64,000 bases of DNA from Rheinheimera sp. EpRS3 (GCF_001513785.1 NZ_LNQS01000008.1:496001-560000); one strand, 5' to 3'. Positions 7,361-17,909 are shown, counted from the stretch's first letter. Program-made: numbers and translations. The notes: generated from the sequence alone by a model not told the origin.

Positions 7361-9058
7361 ATGGCCGTTACCACTACCTCAACTCTTTTTAGGCGCCTGG
7401 TACAACTGGGTTTGCTAAATAGCGAACGTGCCACTAAAGCGGTAGCCGACAAAGGTGGCCAGTATAAAAACCTGCCTGAATTACTGATTAACGAAAAGCT
7501 TATTACCGCCACAGTATTAGCGCAGGCTGCCGCCAGCATTAGCCAGGCAATTAGCCTGGATTTGGAACACTATGACGCGACAAGTATTCCAGAAGACTTA
7601 CGTAACGAAAAACTGATCCGTAAAACCGATATGCTGCCGCTGGGTAAACGTGGCCGTAATATTTTTTTGGCAGTGGTCGACCCTACCAATATTCAAACCA
7701 TTGAAGATTTTGAATTTAACACCGGCTTAAATGCCGAGGTAGTGGTAGTTGAATACGACAAACTGCATAAGCTAATTGATAAAATATTTGATAGCAGCCT
7801 GGGCGGTGACTTTGCCGAAAGTGACTGGGATTTAGGCTCTATGGGCATCGTTGAAACCGACGACGATGACGGCCCGGGCGCTATGCCCGATAAAGAAGAC
7901 CAGCCGATCATTGCCTTTATTAATAAAATGCTGCTGGATGCCATACGCAAAGGCGCGTCCGACTTACACTTTGAACCCTACGAAAAAATTTACCGCATTC
8001 GCTTTCGTATTGACGGCATTTTACATGAAGTTGCCAACCCGCCGGTGGCACTGGCTACCCGGTTATCAGCCCGGTTAAAGGTTATGTCGCGGCTGGATAT
8101 TGCCGAAAAGCGCGTACCGCAGGATGGCCGCATTAAATTAAAGTTGTCGGCGAAAAAGTCGATTGATTTTCGTGTTAGCACCCTGCCCACCTTGTGGGGC
8201 GAAAAAGTGGTAATGCGTATTCTGGATTCTGACAGCGCCATGCTGGGCATAGATATATTAGGTTATGAAGAACATCAGAAAAAGCTGTATTTAGAAGCGC
8301 TGGCCCAGCCACAGGGTATGATTTTAGTAACCGGCCCGACAGGCTCTGGTAAAACGGTATCGCTGTATACCGGTTTGGCTATTTTAAATACCAGCGAAAC
8401 TAATATTTCTACCGCTGAAGACCCGGTAGAAATTAACCTGCCCGGCGTGAACCAGGTACAGGTTAACCCGCGCGCAGGCTTAACCTTTGCATCGGCGTTA
8501 AAAGCCTTTTTACGGCAAGACCCCGACGTAGTAATGGTTGGTGAGGTACGCGATTTAGAAACTGCCGAAATTGCCATTAAAGCCGCACAAACCGGCCACC
8601 TGGTGTTATCTACCCTGCACACTAACTCGGCACCGGAAACCCTTACCCGTTTACTGAATATGGGCGTGCCGTCTTATAACGTGGCAAGCTCAGTGTCGTT
8701 AATTATTGCCCAGCGCCTGGCGCGGCGGCTATGTAGTTACTGCAAGCAACAAGAAATACTGCCCGAGCAGGAACTGCTAAAGCAGGGCTTTACACCACAG
8801 CAACTGCCAACAGTTAAAGTGTTTAAACCTGTAGGTTGCGACCACTGCACCAATGGTTACAAAGGCAGGGTAGGTATTTATGAAGTCATGCCGGTGAGCG
8901 GCAAAATGGCCGATATTATTATGCAGGGCGGTAACTCGCTGGATATTGCTACCCAGGCCCAGTTAGAAGGGGTAAATAACCTGCGCCAGTCTGGCCTTAT
9001 TAAAGCGGCAGCCGGTTTAACCAGCCTGGCCGAAATAAACAGGGTGACAAAAGGCTGA
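7361..9058 (+). CDS. pilB: Type IV pilus extension ATPase PilB
   Basis: 565-residue hexameric secretion ATPase that powers pilus assembly at the inner membrane. The N-terminal MshEN/T2SSE-N domain (about 1-150) precedes the N2 domain (RKGASDLHFEPYE) and the RecA-like core. The core has Walker A GPTGSGKT near residue 325, the Asp box, Walker B DPDVVMVGEVRD and the His box GHLVLSTLHTN. A tetracysteine zinc motif (CSYC...CDHC, about residues 461-493) is typical of PilB/GspE and is absent from PilT. The MshEN region can bind c-di-GMP in some relatives; this was not checked here. It is first in pilB-pilC-pilD. Confidence 0.96.
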   Translation: MAVTTTSTLFRRLVQLGLLNSERATKAVADKGGQYKNLPELLINEKLITATVLAQAAASISQAISLDLEHYDATSIPEDLRNEKLIRKTDMLPLGKRGRNIFLAVVDPTNIQTIEDFEFNTGLNAEVVVVEYDKLHKLIDKIFDSSLGGDFAESDWDLGSMGIVETDDDDGPGAMPDKEDQPIIAFINKMLLDAIRKGASDLHFEPYEKIYRIRFRIDGILHEVANPPVALATRLSARLKVMSRLDIAEKRVPQDGRIKLKLSAKKSIDFRVSTLPTLWGEKVVMRILDSDSAMLGIDILGYEEHQKKLYLEALAQPQGMILVTGPTGSGKTVSLYTGLAILNTSETNISTAEDPVEINLPGVNQVQVNPRAGLTFASALKAFLRQDPDVVMVGEVRDLETAEIAIKAAQTGHLVLSTLHTNSAPETLTRLLNMGVPSYNVASSVSLIIAQRLARRLCSYCKQQEILPEQELLKQGFTPQQLPTVKVFKPVGCDHCTNGYKGRVGIYEVMPVSGKMADIIMQGGNSLDIATQAQLEGVNNLRQSGLIKAAAGLTSLAEINRVTKG

Positions 9059-9069
9059 CGCTGGCGCTG

Positions 9070-9125
9070 AGTGGTTAATGCTTAGTGTTTAGTGGTGAGT
9101 GTTTAGTTGTGAGTGATAAGTGATA
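9070..9125 (+). repeat. Degenerate short direct repeats between pilB and pilC
   Basis: About 56 bases made of irregular repetitions of words such as TTAGTG, GTTTAG and GTGAGTG, quite unlike the flanking coding sequence. It separates pilB from pilC, which in many relatives are adjacent or overlapping. Confidence 0.5.
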
Positions 9126-9172
9126 GCAGATTTTGACTTTTATGCGCTAAGGCGCTGCAACAGGAAACCAAC

Positions 9173-10402
9173 ATGGCTCAGGCACAACAATTTAAAATAA
9201 AAGAGCTGGAAGCATTTACCTATAAAGGCGTTAACCGGCGCGGTAAAAAAGTTGACGGTGAAATAAAAGGCACCAGTATTGCCGAAGTAAAAGCGCTGCT
9301 GCGCCAACAGGGTATTACCCCGTCAGGCGTAAAGAAAAAGCCTAAATCGTTATTTGGCGACGGTAAAAAAATTACCGCGTTGGATATTGCTATTTTTACC
9401 CGGCAAATTGCCACTATGCTGGGCGCCGGGGTACCACTGGTACAATCGATCGACTTAATTGCCAATGGCGCGGAAAATAAAAGCCTGCGCACTTTAATGC
9501 AAAAAATTTCGGTTAAAGTTCAGGCCGGTTTGCCCTTATCAGAAACCCTGCGCGAGCACCCAAAATACTTTGATGAATTATACTGCGATTTAGTGAAATC
9601 GGGCGAAGCCTCGGGCGCGTTAGATGCCATTTTTGACCGCTTAGCCATTTATAAAGAAAAGGCCGAAGCGCTAAAATCTAAAATTAAAAAGGCAATGTTT
9701 TACCCGATAGCCGTTTTAGTGATAGCCGGTATAGTCACTTCTATTTTACTTGTTTTTGTCGTGCCGCAGTTTGCCGAAATTTTTGCTGGCTTTGGTGCCG
9801 AATTACCCGCCTTTACGCAGTTTGTACTGGGTATTTCCGAGCTGATGCAGGCTTATTGGTGGGTAGTGCTGGTAGGTTTGATAGCCACTTTTTTTATAGT
9901 TAAAAAAGCTTATGGTAGTAACCTGACGTTTCGTACCTGGGCAGACGGGCTTATTATTAAACTGCCGGTAATCGGCAATATTTTAAATAAAGCCGCGGTA
10001 GCGCGTTATGCCCGCACGCTATCTACCACCTTTGCTGCCGGTGTGCCGTTAATTGAAGCGCTGGAGTCAGCCGCTGGCGCCTCGGGCAACGAGGTGTATA
10101 AGAATGCCATTTTATTTATTCGTGAAGAAGTCTCCTCCGGTAACCAGATGCATATAGCTATGAAACAAACTAAGCAGTTCCCGGAAATGGTGATCCAAAT
10201 GGTGGCCATTGGTGAGGAATCCGGCGCGTTAGACAGTATGCTGGCCAAAGTGGCTAATATTTATGAGCAGGAAGTAGACGACGCCGTAGATGGTTTAACA
10301 GCGCTACTGGAGCCAATGATAATGGCGGTACTGGGTGTGGTAATAGGCGGCCTGATTATTGCCATGTATTTACCAATTTTCAAGATGGGTTCAATAATCT
10401 GA
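9173..10402 (+). CDS. pilC: Type IV pilus inner membrane platform protein PilC
   Basis: 409-residue platform protein (T2SSF family) on which PilB acts. Two homologous cytoplasmic helical domains (about residues 75-195 and 275-400) are each followed by membrane segments. The first carries FTRQIATMLGAGVPLVQ and LCDLVKSGEASG-like signatures; the second carries ARTLSTTFAAGVPLIEAL and AIGEESGALDSML. Length is normal. The stop overlaps the pilD start by one base (TGATG), so the two are co-translated. Confidence 0.96.
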   Translation: MAQAQQFKIKELEAFTYKGVNRRGKKVDGEIKGTSIAEVKALLRQQGITPSGVKKKPKSLFGDGKKITALDIAIFTRQIATMLGAGVPLVQSIDLIANGAENKSLRTLMQKISVKVQAGLPLSETLREHPKYFDELYCDLVKSGEASGALDAIFDRLAIYKEKAEALKSKIKKAMFYPIAVLVIAGIVTSILLVFVVPQFAEIFAGFGAELPAFTQFVLGISELMQAYWWVVLVGLIATFFIVKKAYGSNLTFRTWADGLIIKLPVIGNILNKAAVARYARTLSTTFAAGVPLIEALESAAGASGNEVYKNAILFIREEVSSGNQMHIAMKQTKQFPEMVIQMVAIGEESGALDSMLAKVANIYEQEVDDAVDGLTALLEPMIMAVLGVVIGGLIIAMYLPIFKMGSII

Positions 10403-11280
10403 TGCAGCAGTTAACAGAATTATTCAGCCTGTACCCGGCGTTATTTATTACTGCCACGGCAATATTAAGCCTGATTATTGGCAGTTTTTTAAATGTGGTA
10501 ATTTACCGCTTGCCAAAGATGATGGAAAACGAATGGCAGCAAGAATATAAAGCCTATTTTTTATCTGCTGCTACAGCCGCAGCACCGGCTAAGTTTAACC
10601 TGGCGGTGCCGCGCTCAAGCTGCCCCAGCTGTAATTCACCGGTGTTGGCGCGTGACAATATCCCCGTACTTAGCTGGTTGCTGCTAAAAGGCAAATGCCG
10701 CAGTTGCAGCACACCAATAAGCATACGCTACCCGGTGGTAGAAGCCTTAACCGCGGTACTGTCGGCGTTAGTGGCCTGGAAGCTGGGTTTTGGTTTGCCT
10801 GCCGCGGTGCTGATAGTTACCACCTGGACACTTATCGCCCTTACCTTTATTGATATAGATAAAATGCTGTTGCCTGATCAGCTAACCCTGCCATTGCTGT
10901 GGCTGGCGCTGTTATTCAGCCTTAGTAGTTCAGCCTTTGTTAATCCGGGGCAGGCTATTGTTGGCGCCGCTGCCGGTTACCTCAGTTTATGGAGCGTATA
11001 CTGGCTGTTTAAATTGCTTACCGGCAAAGAGGGCATGGGCTACGGCGACTTTAAGTTGCTGGCTGTTTTTGGTGCCCTGCTGGGCTGGCAACAATTACCG
11101 CTTATTATTCTACTGTCGTCCTGTGTGGGTGCCATAGTAGGCGTAATATTGCTAAGTGTGCAGGGTAAAAACAAAGCTACTCCGATACCCTTTGGCCCTT
11201 ATATTGCCGCTGCCGGCTGGATAGCCCTGTTATGGGGCGAGCAAATAACAAGTGCGTATTTACGCTATTTAGGCCTGTAA
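10402..11280 (+). CDS. pilD: Prepilin peptidase / N-methyltransferase PilD
   Basis: 292-residue bifunctional membrane enzyme that cleaves prepilin leaders and methylates the new N-terminal Phe. The cytoplasmic zinc-binding loop has two CxxC pairs (CPSCNSP and CRSCSTP, near residues 75 and 100). The two catalytic aspartates lie in DIDKMLLPD and GYGDFKLL. Eight or so membrane helices are present. It should process PilA and any minor pilins or type II secretion pseudopilins elsewhere. It overlaps coaE by one base. Confidence 0.96.
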   Translation: MQQLTELFSLYPALFITATAILSLIIGSFLNVVIYRLPKMMENEWQQEYKAYFLSAATAAAPAKFNLAVPRSSCPSCNSPVLARDNIPVLSWLLLKGKCRSCSTPISIRYPVVEALTAVLSALVAWKLGFGLPAAVLIVTTWTLIALTFIDIDKMLLPDQLTLPLLWLALLFSLSSSAFVNPGQAIVGAAAGYLSLWSVYWLFKLLTGKEGMGYGDFKLLAVFGALLGWQQLPLIILLSSCVGAIVGVILLSVQGKNKATPIPFGPYIAAAGWIALLWGEQITSAYLRYLGL

Positions 11281-11885
11281 TGTCAGCTGTTGTTGTTGGC
11301 CTTACCGGTGGCATTGGTTGTGGTAAAAGCACGGTAACAGAGCTGTTTGCCAGCCATGGCGTACAATATGTAGACGCCGACATTGTAGCGCGTGAAGTCG
11401 TGATGCCCGGTACGCCGTGCCTGGCAGCCATAAGCGCGCATTTTGGTGCAGATATTTTGCAAACCAATGGCGAGCTTAACCGCGCCAGTTTACGCCAGCG
11501 TGTATTTAGTAACAGTGCAGACAAACTCTGGTTAGAGCAACTGTTACACCCGGCGATACGGCAGGAATTATTAACGCAACTGGCCGCGCTGACATCGCCT
11601 TATGCGTTATTAGTGGCGCCTTTGCTTTTAGAGAATAAACTTAACCAGTATGTGCAGCGGGTACTGGTGATAGATTTACCCGAAAGCCTGCAGCTACAAC
11701 GTGCCATGGCGCGTGACAGCGCCAACGAGCAGCAGATAAAAGCCATTATGGCGGCGCAAATTTCGCGGCCAGAGCGGCTAAAACTGGCTGATGATATTAT
11801 TAAAAACGACAGCAGTATTGCTGATTTAACTCCCCGCGTTGCCGCCTTGCATCAACAGTATCTGCAACTGGCCGCCGCACAGTAA
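11280..11885 (+). CDS. coaE: Dephospho-CoA kinase
   Basis: 201-residue CoaE, the last step of coenzyme A synthesis (phosphorylation of dephospho-CoA at the ribose 3' position). The P-loop GGIGCGKS is at residues 9-16; VDADIVAREV and the LID region (RPERLK) follow. ATG 11280 shares its first base with the pilD stop codon; a longer in-frame form starting within pilD is unlikely because the P-loop domain starts at once. The pilD-coaE-zapD-yacG order is conserved in gammaproteobacteria. Confidence 0.96.
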   Translation: MSAVVVGLTGGIGCGKSTVTELFASHGVQYVDADIVAREVVMPGTPCLAAISAHFGADILQTNGELNRASLRQRVFSNSADKLWLEQLLHPAIRQELLTQLAALTSPYALLVAPLLLENKLNQYVQRVLVIDLPESLQLQRAMARDSANEQQIKAIMAAQISRPERLKLADDIIKNDSSIADLTPRVAALHQQYLQLAAAQ

Positions 11886-11932
11886 ACGGGGCCTTCAGTC
11901 TGCTGTCACAACAGGTGTGATACAGCAAACTC

Positions 11933-12679
11933 ATGACAGAACTTATCTACGAACATCCGCTTAATGAGAAACTGCGCACTTATCTGCGTCTGGAATATTT
12001 ACTGGCACAGCTGCACAACCTCAACGATCTGGATTCTGAGTGGCAGCAACAGGCATTCTTTAATGCGCTGTTTGATCTGGTAGAAGTGCTGGACCGCAAC
12101 GATATTCGCCCCGATTTAATCAAAGACTGCGAGCGCTGTGAAAGCGCACTGGTGGCCTGGGCTAATCACCCTTCGGTGTCTGGCGACAAGCTAAAACCGG
12201 TACTGCAAAAGGCGGTGCGCTTACAAAGCGAGCTGCTGCGCAGCGGCAAGTTTGTCGGTAACTTAAAAGAAGATAAGTTTCTGGCACCACTACGCCAGCG
12301 TTTTTCTATTCCCGGTGGCACCTGCTATTTTGATGTACCCCAATTGCACTACTGGTTTAACTTACCACTGGAACAACGCCAGCAAATGGCCGCCGGCTGG
12401 TGCCATGAATTTGGCCTGCTGTTAGAGGCAATAAGCTTTGTGTTAGGTTTTAGCCGGGAAAAAGGCCAGTTTACTGCTGTCGTTGCCGATAACGGTTTTT
12501 ATCAAAGCAATACTGATCAGCACGAGTTACTGCGTATCCGCTATCCGATAGACGCAGGAGTTTACCCTACCGTGAGTGGCAATAAGTACCGCTATGCTAT
12601 CCGCTTTATGCAGCTGTGTGATGACGCCGGGCGCAGCAACAGCGACCAAAGCATCAGCTTCGAGCTGGCCTGCTGCTAA
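11933..12679 (+). CDS. zapD: Z-ring associated protein ZapD
   Basis: 248-residue ZapD (YacF), a cytoplasmic protein that bundles FtsZ protofilaments by binding the FtsZ C-terminal tail. The N-terminal helical part begins YEHPLNEKLRTYLRLEYL and the C-terminal part is beta-rich, with YPIDAGVYPTVSGNKYRY; both are diagnostic. Length matches the family. It lies about 50 bases after coaE. A matching FtsZ with an intact C-terminal peptide is encoded in this window. Confidence 0.95.
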   Translation: MTELIYEHPLNEKLRTYLRLEYLLAQLHNLNDLDSEWQQQAFFNALFDLVEVLDRNDIRPDLIKDCERCESALVAWANHPSVSGDKLKPVLQKAVRLQSELLRSGKFVGNLKEDKFLAPLRQRFSIPGGTCYFDVPQLHYWFNLPLEQRQQMAAGWCHEFGLLLEAISFVLGFSREKGQFTAVVADNGFYQSNTDQHELLRIRYPIDAGVYPTVSGNKYRYAIRFMQLCDDAGRSNSDQSISFELACC

Positions 12680-12762
12680 CAGTAAGCATCTTTGCTGTAA
12701 GTTGCCGTGCCGTGACAGCCTGAAAATGCTAACATTGGCGCAAATTAAGCCGGAGCTCACGC

Positions 12763-12990
12763 ATGAATGTAAAATGCCCAACCTGTGATAAAGATGTAGT
12801 CTGGTCGGCTGCTTCACCGTTTCGCCCTTTTTGTTCTGAGCGCTGTAAATTAATTGATTTAGGCGATTGGGCAGCAGAAAACCACCGCATACCCGACAAA
12901 GCGCCGATAGACGCGGCCTTGTCAGAAGAATATCTGGCCGAGCTGGAACAAGAATTTATCGCGCAGGATAATGAGTTTTTTAAGCATTAA
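12763..12990 (+). CDS. yacG: YacG, zinc-binding gyrase inhibitor
   Basis: 75-residue protein with one zinc finger made of CPTC (residues 4-7) and CSERC (about 24-28), then IDLGDWAAE and an acidic C-terminal tail. In E. coli YacG binds GyrB and inhibits DNA gyrase. It usually follows zapD, as here. The 83-base spacer after zapD holds no clear terminator. Convergent with mutT. Confidence 0.93.
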   Translation: MNVKCPTCDKDVVWSAASPFRPFCSERCKLIDLGDWAAENHRIPDKAPIDAALSEEYLAELEQEFIAQDNEFFKH

Positions 12991-13023
12991 GCCGCTAACC
13001 AACAAGCTGGCGTTACGGCGATA

Positions 13024-13440
13024 TTACTCTGGCGCAAATAACTGCTGAATACGCGCGACGATTGGCTGGTTAGCATCCGGAAACGGAATTTCTGTTAGCT
13101 CTGCCACTGTCGCCCAGCGCAGTGGCTGGCCTTCACGGCCGTGCGGTTCGCCGCTAAATTCGGTTACCAGCCAAATATCCAGCAGCACGGTTTTTTCCGG
13201 ATAAGCGTATTCTAACTGCATTAATGGGCTGCTTTGGCTAACACTTATTGCCACCTCTTCCTGCAGCTCACGGTTAAGCGCCTGCGGCACTGTTTCGCCC
13301 GCCTCTACCTTACCACCGGGAAACTCCCATTTGCCGCCCTGATGCTGTTTGCTGCTGCGCAGCGCCAGTAAAATTTGTTGCTGGCGTACTATTACGCCAA
13401 CCGCCACATGCACGACTTTATTTTGCACTGTTGTTTGCAT
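13024..13440 (-). CDS. mutT: 8-oxo-dGTP diphosphatase MutT
   Basis: 138-residue Nudix hydrolase that removes 8-oxo-dGTP from the nucleotide pool. The Nudix box runs from GGKVEAGE to REL-EEV (about residues 43-65) with all catalytic Glu residues. The N-terminal VAVGVIVRQQQILLALR strand and the WEFPGGK motif match MutT rather than other Nudix enzymes. It lies downstream of secA on the same strand, as in E. coli, but a terminator-like hairpin separates the two. Confidence 0.93.
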   Translation of the reverse strand: MQTTVQNKVVHVAVGVIVRQQQILLALRSSKQHQGGKWEFPGGKVEAGETVPQALNRELQEEVAISVSQSSPLMQLEYAYPEKTVLLDIWLVTEFSGEPHGREGQPLRWATVAELTEIPFPDANQPIVARIQQLFAPE

Positions 13441-13460
13441 TATTACCTACCTGCCTGACA

Positions 13461-13492
13461 CCAAAACAAAAGAGTCAGCCTAAGCTGACTCT
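13461..13492 (-). terminator. Terminator downstream of secA
   Basis: A 9-bp stem AGAGTCAGC (13471-13479 with 13484-13492) and a 4-base loop are followed on the minus strand by TTTGTTTT. It lies between the secA stop and the mutT start, so it may attenuate read-through into mutT. Confidence 0.8.
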
Positions 13493-13515
13493 GTATTGAT
13501 ACTGTTGTGTAACAG

Positions 13516-16233
13516 TTAAACCAGTTTACCGTGGCACTGCTTATACTTTTTACCTGAGCCACAAGGACAAGGGTCGTTACGGCCTACTTTATCCTGGTCA
13601 CGAAATACCGGAGCGCGTGGGGCATCCTCTGGGATCTCGCCACCAACATGCTCTGCTTCTGCGTGCTGGTAATCGTGCGGTACCGCATCGGCTTTACGGC
13701 GTTGGTCTTCTACGGCTTCTACGTCTTCTGCTGCACGTACCTGCACGCGGCTTAATACGCCGACAACGTCAACTTTCAGGTTTTCCAGCATGGTAGAAAA
13801 CAGTTCAAAGGCCTCGCGCTTGTATTCCTGTTTTGGGTTCTTCTGGGCATAACCGCGCAGGTTAATGCCCTGACGCAGATGGTCCATCGCTGCCAGATGC
13901 TCTTTCCAGTGCGTGTCCAGGCTTTGCAGCATAATGGCTTTTTCAAACTGACGCAGTACCTGCGGGCCAACCATTTGTTCTTTATGGCTGTAGGCCTGCT
14001 CAACTTCCTGCTGAATACGCTCGCGCAGTTTTTCCTCGAACAGTTTTTTGTCGTCAGCCAGCCATTGCGTAATAGGCAGCTCAAGGTTGAAATCGGCTTT
14101 TAAACGTTGCTCTAAACCCGGTATATCCCACATTTCGTCAAGCGACTGTGGCGGAATATACTGGCTGATCACGCCTTCGATAACATCTGTACGGATAGCG
14201 CTAATGGTTTCGCTGATATCGGTAGCGTCCAGTAGTTCATTACGTTGCTCGTACACAACTTTACGCTGATCGTTGGCAACATCGTCAAATTCAAGCAGTT
14301 GTTTACGAATATCAAAGTTACGCGCTTCTACTTTACGCTGCGCGTTTTCAATGGCGCGGCTCACCCATGGGTGTTCAATGGCTTCGCCTTTTTCCATGCC
14401 CAGGCGGCGCATCATGCCTGCCATACGATCTGAAGCAAAAATACGCATCAACGCATCGTCCAGCGACAGATAAAAACGGCTGGAACCCGGATCGCCCTGG
14501 CGGCCTGAACGACCACGTAACTGGTTGTCGATACGGCGTGATTCGTGGCGCTCAGTACCGATAATATGCAAACCACCAGAACTGATCACGGCATCGTGCT
14601 GCACCTGCCAGTCGGCTTTAACTTTAGCAATTTGCTCAGCACTGGCGTCTTCACCCAGTGCAGTCAGTTCAGCTTGTAAACTGCCCCCCAACACAATATC
14701 AGTACCACGACCGGCCATATTGGTGGCGATAGTTACCGTACCTGGCTGACCGGCCTGAGCAATAATCTGGGCTTCGTTGGCGTGGAATTTGGCGTTTAAC
14801 ACCTGGTGTTTAATTTTGGCTTTGTTAAGCAGGCCGGATAAATACTCTGAGCTTTCAATTGAAGCCGTACCTACCAGCACCGGACGGCCGGCATCACGGG
14901 TTTGAATAATGTCTTCAATAATGGCCTGGTATTTATCTTCGGCATTTAAATACACCAAATCGGCCATATCTTTACGAACCATAGGCCGGTTAGTTGGCAA
15001 TACTATAGTTTCCAGGCCATAAATTTGCTGGAATTCAAAGGCTTCGGTATCTGCAGTACCTGTCATGCCCGACAGTTTGTCGTACAGACGGAAATAATTC
15101 TGGAAGGTAATAGAGGCAAGCGTTTGGTTTTCGTTCTGAATTTTCATCCCTTCTTTGGCTTCTACTGCCTGGTGTAAACCTTCAGACCAGCGGCGGCCTT
15201 CCATAGTACGGCCGGTATGTTCATCAACAATAACGATGTCGCCGTCTTTTACTACGTAATCCACATCGCGCTTAAACAGCTGGTGCGCACGTAAGGCCGC
15301 ATACACATGGTGCAACAAGGTAATATTAGCAGCAGAGAACAGAGTGTCGTGCTCGCCTATCATACCTTGCTCGCGCAGCATGTCTTCTACTTTAATCTGG
15401 CCTTGTTCAGTTAAATATACCTGACGGGCTTTTTCATCTACGGTGAAGTGGCCATCGCCATGCGCGCCCTCTTCGTCTTCTTTTTCTTGCTTAACTAACT
15501 GCGGTACCAGCAGGTTAATTTGTTTGTACAGTTCTGAGCTGTCTTCGGCCGGGCCAGAGATAATAAGTGGGGTACGGGCTTCGTCAATTAAGATTGAATC
15601 CACTTCATCGATAATGGCAAACGCCTGATCACGCTGCACGCGGTCCTGCGGTGAAAATGCCATATTGTCGCGCAGGTAATCAAAGCCAAACTCGTTGTTA
15701 GTGCCGTAGGTAATATCAGCGGCGTAAGCTTTGTGCTTTTCAGGGTGCGCCATGCCAGGTACGTTAACGCCAACGCTTAAACCAAGGAAAGAAAATAACG
15801 GCGCGTTAGTTTGGGCGTCGCGCCGGGCCAGATAGTCGTTTACGGTAATAACATGTACGCCTTTACCGCTTAACGCATTTAGATAAGCCGGCAAGGTGGC
15901 CGTTAAGGTTTTACCTTCACCGGTACGCATTTCAGCAATTTTGCCCTGATGCAGCACAATACCGCCCAGCAATTGCACATCAAAGTGGCGCATGCCAAAT
16001 ACACGCTTACTGGCTTCACGCACAGTGGCAAAGGCTTGCGGCAAAATGCTTTCAAGCGTGCTGCCATTGGCCAGTTGCTGTTTAAATTCTGCGGTTTTTT
16101 GTTTCAGCTGGTCGTCGGATAAGGCTTCAAGTTCTGCCTCTAACGCATTGATCTGCTGTACTTGTTTTTCTAGTTTTTTTAAGAAGCGGTCGTTGCGGCT
16201 ACCAAATAATTTGGTAAAAAGTTTTCCAAACAT
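13516..16233 (-). CDS. secA: Preprotein translocase ATPase SecA
   Basis: 905-residue motor of the Sec pathway that drives unfolded preproteins through SecYEG. NBD1 has the Walker A MRTGEGKT near residue 105 and the DEVD box (IDEVDSIL near 210). NBD2 has GTASIESSE and the [10 protein letters not shown] and [11 protein letters not shown] motifs. The helical scaffold and wing follow. The extreme C-terminus carries the SecB- and lipid-binding zinc motif [14 protein letters not shown]. Length is that of E. coli SecA (901). Divergent from dciA. Confidence 0.98.
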   Translation of the reverse strand: MFGKLFTKLFGSRNDRFLKKLEKQVQQINALEAELEALSDDQLKQKTAEFKQQLANGSTLESILPQAFATVREASKRVFGMRHFDVQLLGGIVLHQGKIAEMRTGEGKTLTATLPAYLNALSGKGVHVITVNDYLARRDAQTNAPLFSFLGLSVGVNVPGMAHPEKHKAYAADITYGTNNEFGFDYLRDNMAFSPQDRVQRDQAFAIIDEVDSILIDEARTPLIISGPAEDSSELYKQINLLVPQLVKQEKEDEEGAHGDGHFTVDEKARQVYLTEQGQIKVEDMLREQGMIGEHDTLFSAANITLLHHVYAALRAHQLFKRDVDYVVKDGDIVIVDEHTGRTMEGRRWSEGLHQAVEAKEGMKIQNENQTLASITFQNYFRLYDKLSGMTGTADTEAFEFQQIYGLETIVLPTNRPMVRKDMADLVYLNAEDKYQAIIEDIIQTRDAGRPVLVGTASIESSEYLSGLLNKAKIKHQVLNAKFHANEAQIIAQAGQPGTVTIATNMAGRGTDIVLGGSLQAELTALGEDASAEQIAKVKADWQVQHDAVISSGGLHIIGTERHESRRIDNQLRGRSGRQGDPGSSRFYLSLDDALMRIFASDRMAGMMRRLGMEKGEAIEHPWVSRAIENAQRKVEARNFDIRKQLLEFDDVANDQRKVVYEQRNELLDATDISETISAIRTDVIEGVISQYIPPQSLDEMWDIPGLEQRLKADFNLELPITQWLADDKKLFEEKLRERIQQEVEQAYSHKEQMVGPQVLRQFEKAIMLQSLDTHWKEHLAAMDHLRQGINLRGYAQKNPKQEYKREAFELFSTMLENLKVDVVGVLSRVQVRAAEDVEAVEDQRRKADAVPHDYQHAEAEHVGGEIPEDAPRAPVFRDQDKVGRNDPCPCGSGKKYKQCHGKLV

Positions 16234-16433
16234 TATCCAAATACCATGTTAAGTTAAAACTGCAGTGCAGCCCCGGCGGCGCTATGCCCGGCCAGTAAAA
16301 AGTGTGAAAGCTTCAGCATCTTACGCCAGATATGGTGCCCCATGCCAACGCTTTCAAGGTGCAACATTCTCTGCATCTGAAGAAGCTGTTACACTGCACA
16401 GATGTTTTTACTTGTTGCAGGTGCTTAAAGGCA

Positions 16434-16922
16434 ATGGCCCGCTATACACAAAAGCCTCTGGATATCAGCAAAGTGCTGGCCCACAGTACTCTGGCATCAA
16501 AGCAACAACAGGTAAGCCTGGTGCAACAGCTGAACCGGGTATTAGCCGAGGTATTACAACTGGAGCAACTTAGTTTCTGTCAGGTCAGCTGTATTCGTGA
16601 CGGCCGGGCGGTGATCTTGTGTGCCTCAGCGCCCTGGCTGACCAGTTTAAAAATGCAGCGCGACGCCATTCTAGACAATTTTCGCCGAAAAATCTTGCCT
16701 GATTTAGCCGGAATTGAGATAGAAGCCTCACCTAACGGCCAGATCACCAAACTGCAACTGCCGGTAGCGCAGAAAAACAGCCATCAGCTGTCTGACAATG
16801 CCGCTTCAGCGCTGCGCTCGGTAGCGCAAAACAGCGAAGGGGCGTTAAAACAAGCATTGTTAAAACTGGCGCAGAACGCTGATACACAACAGCCAAATAG
16901 CGGAAAAACAAAACCCGGCTAA
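16434..16922 (+). CDS. dciA: DUF721 protein, DciA-type helicase loader
   Basis: 162-residue DUF721 protein. The family includes DciA, which loads the replicative helicase DnaB in bacteria without DnaC. The KH-like core spans about residues 12-100 (VQQLNRVLAEVL ... APWLTSLKMQRDAIL), followed by a variable, polar tail rich in Gln and Lys. Position between secA and lpxC is the usual place of dciA. ATG 16434 was chosen because the conserved part follows at once and AAAGG precedes it; a longer frame from 16332 has a non-conserved, Cys-rich start. Family assignment is firm; function comes from the family. Confidence 0.85.
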   Translation: MARYTQKPLDISKVLAHSTLASKQQQVSLVQQLNRVLAEVLQLEQLSFCQVSCIRDGRAVILCASAPWLTSLKMQRDAILDNFRRKILPDLAGIEIEASPNGQITKLQLPVAQKNSHQLSDNAASALRSVAQNSEGALKQALLKLAQNADTQQPNSGKTKPG

Positions 16923-16936
16923 ACCGGGTTTGTTTG
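16903..16936. terminator. Bidirectional terminator between dciA and lpxC
   Basis: The stem AAACCCGG (16911-16918 with 16924-16931) has a 5-base loop, with T-rich sequence on the plus side (GTTTG) and TGTTTTT on the minus side. It overlaps the dciA stop codon and serves the convergent genes. Confidence 0.85.
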
Positions 16937-16952
16937 TAGCTTAAGTTGTCAC

Positions 16953-17864
16953 TCAGGCCAGCTGAGGTGCCAGATAAGATATTGGCATTTGGGCTTTGTC
17001 TTCAAAGGTAACAAATTCCCAGTTTTCCTGCTTAGCCAGCACAGCGCATAACAGCTGATTATTCAGGGCATGCCCGGTTTTGAAGGCTTTAAACTCGCCC
17101 AGAATGCTGTAACCTGCCATATATAAATCGCCGATAGCATCGAGGATTTTATGTTTAATAAATTCGTCTTCGTAGCGCAGTCCGTCCTGGTTTAATACCC
17201 GGTATTCGTCCAGTACTACGGCGTTGTCAAAACTGCCGCCCAATGCCAGGTTATTTGCACGCAGGTACTCTACTTCATGCAAAAAACCAAAGGTGCGGGC
17301 ACGGCTGATATCTTTAATAAAACCAGCGGCGGAGAAATCCATTTGCATATGCTGCGTGGTTTCTGCAATCACCGGGTGGTTAAATTCAATGGCAAAATCA
17401 ATTTTAAAGCCATGATGCGGCTTAAATTCGGCCCATTTGTCGCCGTCTTCTACCCGTACAGACTTTTTAATGCGGATAAACTTTTTCGCCTGGCGCTGCT
17501 CTGCCACACCGGCTTCAAGCAGCAAATAAACGAACGGGTTGGCACTGCCATCCATAATAGGAATTTCAGCTGAGTCAACTTCAACCACCAGGTTGTCGAT
17601 CCCCAGCCCGGCAATGGCCGCCATCAGGTGTTCAGTGGTAGATAAGCGCACGCCATTTTCATTGATTAAACAGGTACACATCACCGTATCACCTACTAAC
17701 TCAGGTGTTACTTTGAAATCGACCACAGGATCGAGATCAACACGACGGAACACGATACCCGTGTTGTCCGGCGCAGGTCGGAGAGTAAGCGTAACCTTTT
17801 CGCCTTTGTGCAATCCCACTCCAATGGAGCTGACTGTTTTGTCGATGGTACGTTGTTTAATCAT
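16953..17864 (-). CDS. lpxC: UDP-3-O-acyl-GlcNAc deacetylase LpxC
   Basis: 303-residue zinc deacetylase, the committed step of lipid A synthesis. Zinc ligands are the His of TTEHLMAAI (near 79) and the His and Asp of [10 protein letters not shown] (near 237-241). The N-terminus [20 protein letters not shown] matches the family exactly. ATG 17864 was chosen because it has GGAAG upstream; a 40-codon in-frame extension is not family sequence. Located directly after ftsZ, the usual end of the dcw cluster, but with its own promoter. Confidence 0.97.
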   Translation of the reverse strand: MIKQRTIDKTVSSIGVGLHKGEKVTLTLRPAPDNTGIVFRRVDLDPVVDFKVTPELVGDTVMCTCLINENGVRLSTTEHLMAAIAGLGIDNLVVEVDSAEIPIMDGSANPFVYLLLEAGVAEQRQAKKFIRIKKSVRVEDGDKWAEFKPHHGFKIDFAIEFNHPVIAETTQHMQMDFSAAGFIKDISRARTFGFLHEVEYLRANNLALGGSFDNAVVLDEYRVLNQDGLRYEDEFIKHKILDAIGDLYMAGYSILGEFKAFKTGHALNNQLLCAVLAKQENWEFVTFEDKAQMPISYLAPQLA

Positions 17865-17909
17865 AATTTCTTCCTGCTCAAATAATAAGCAATCACAAAA
17901 TGGTGGCGA

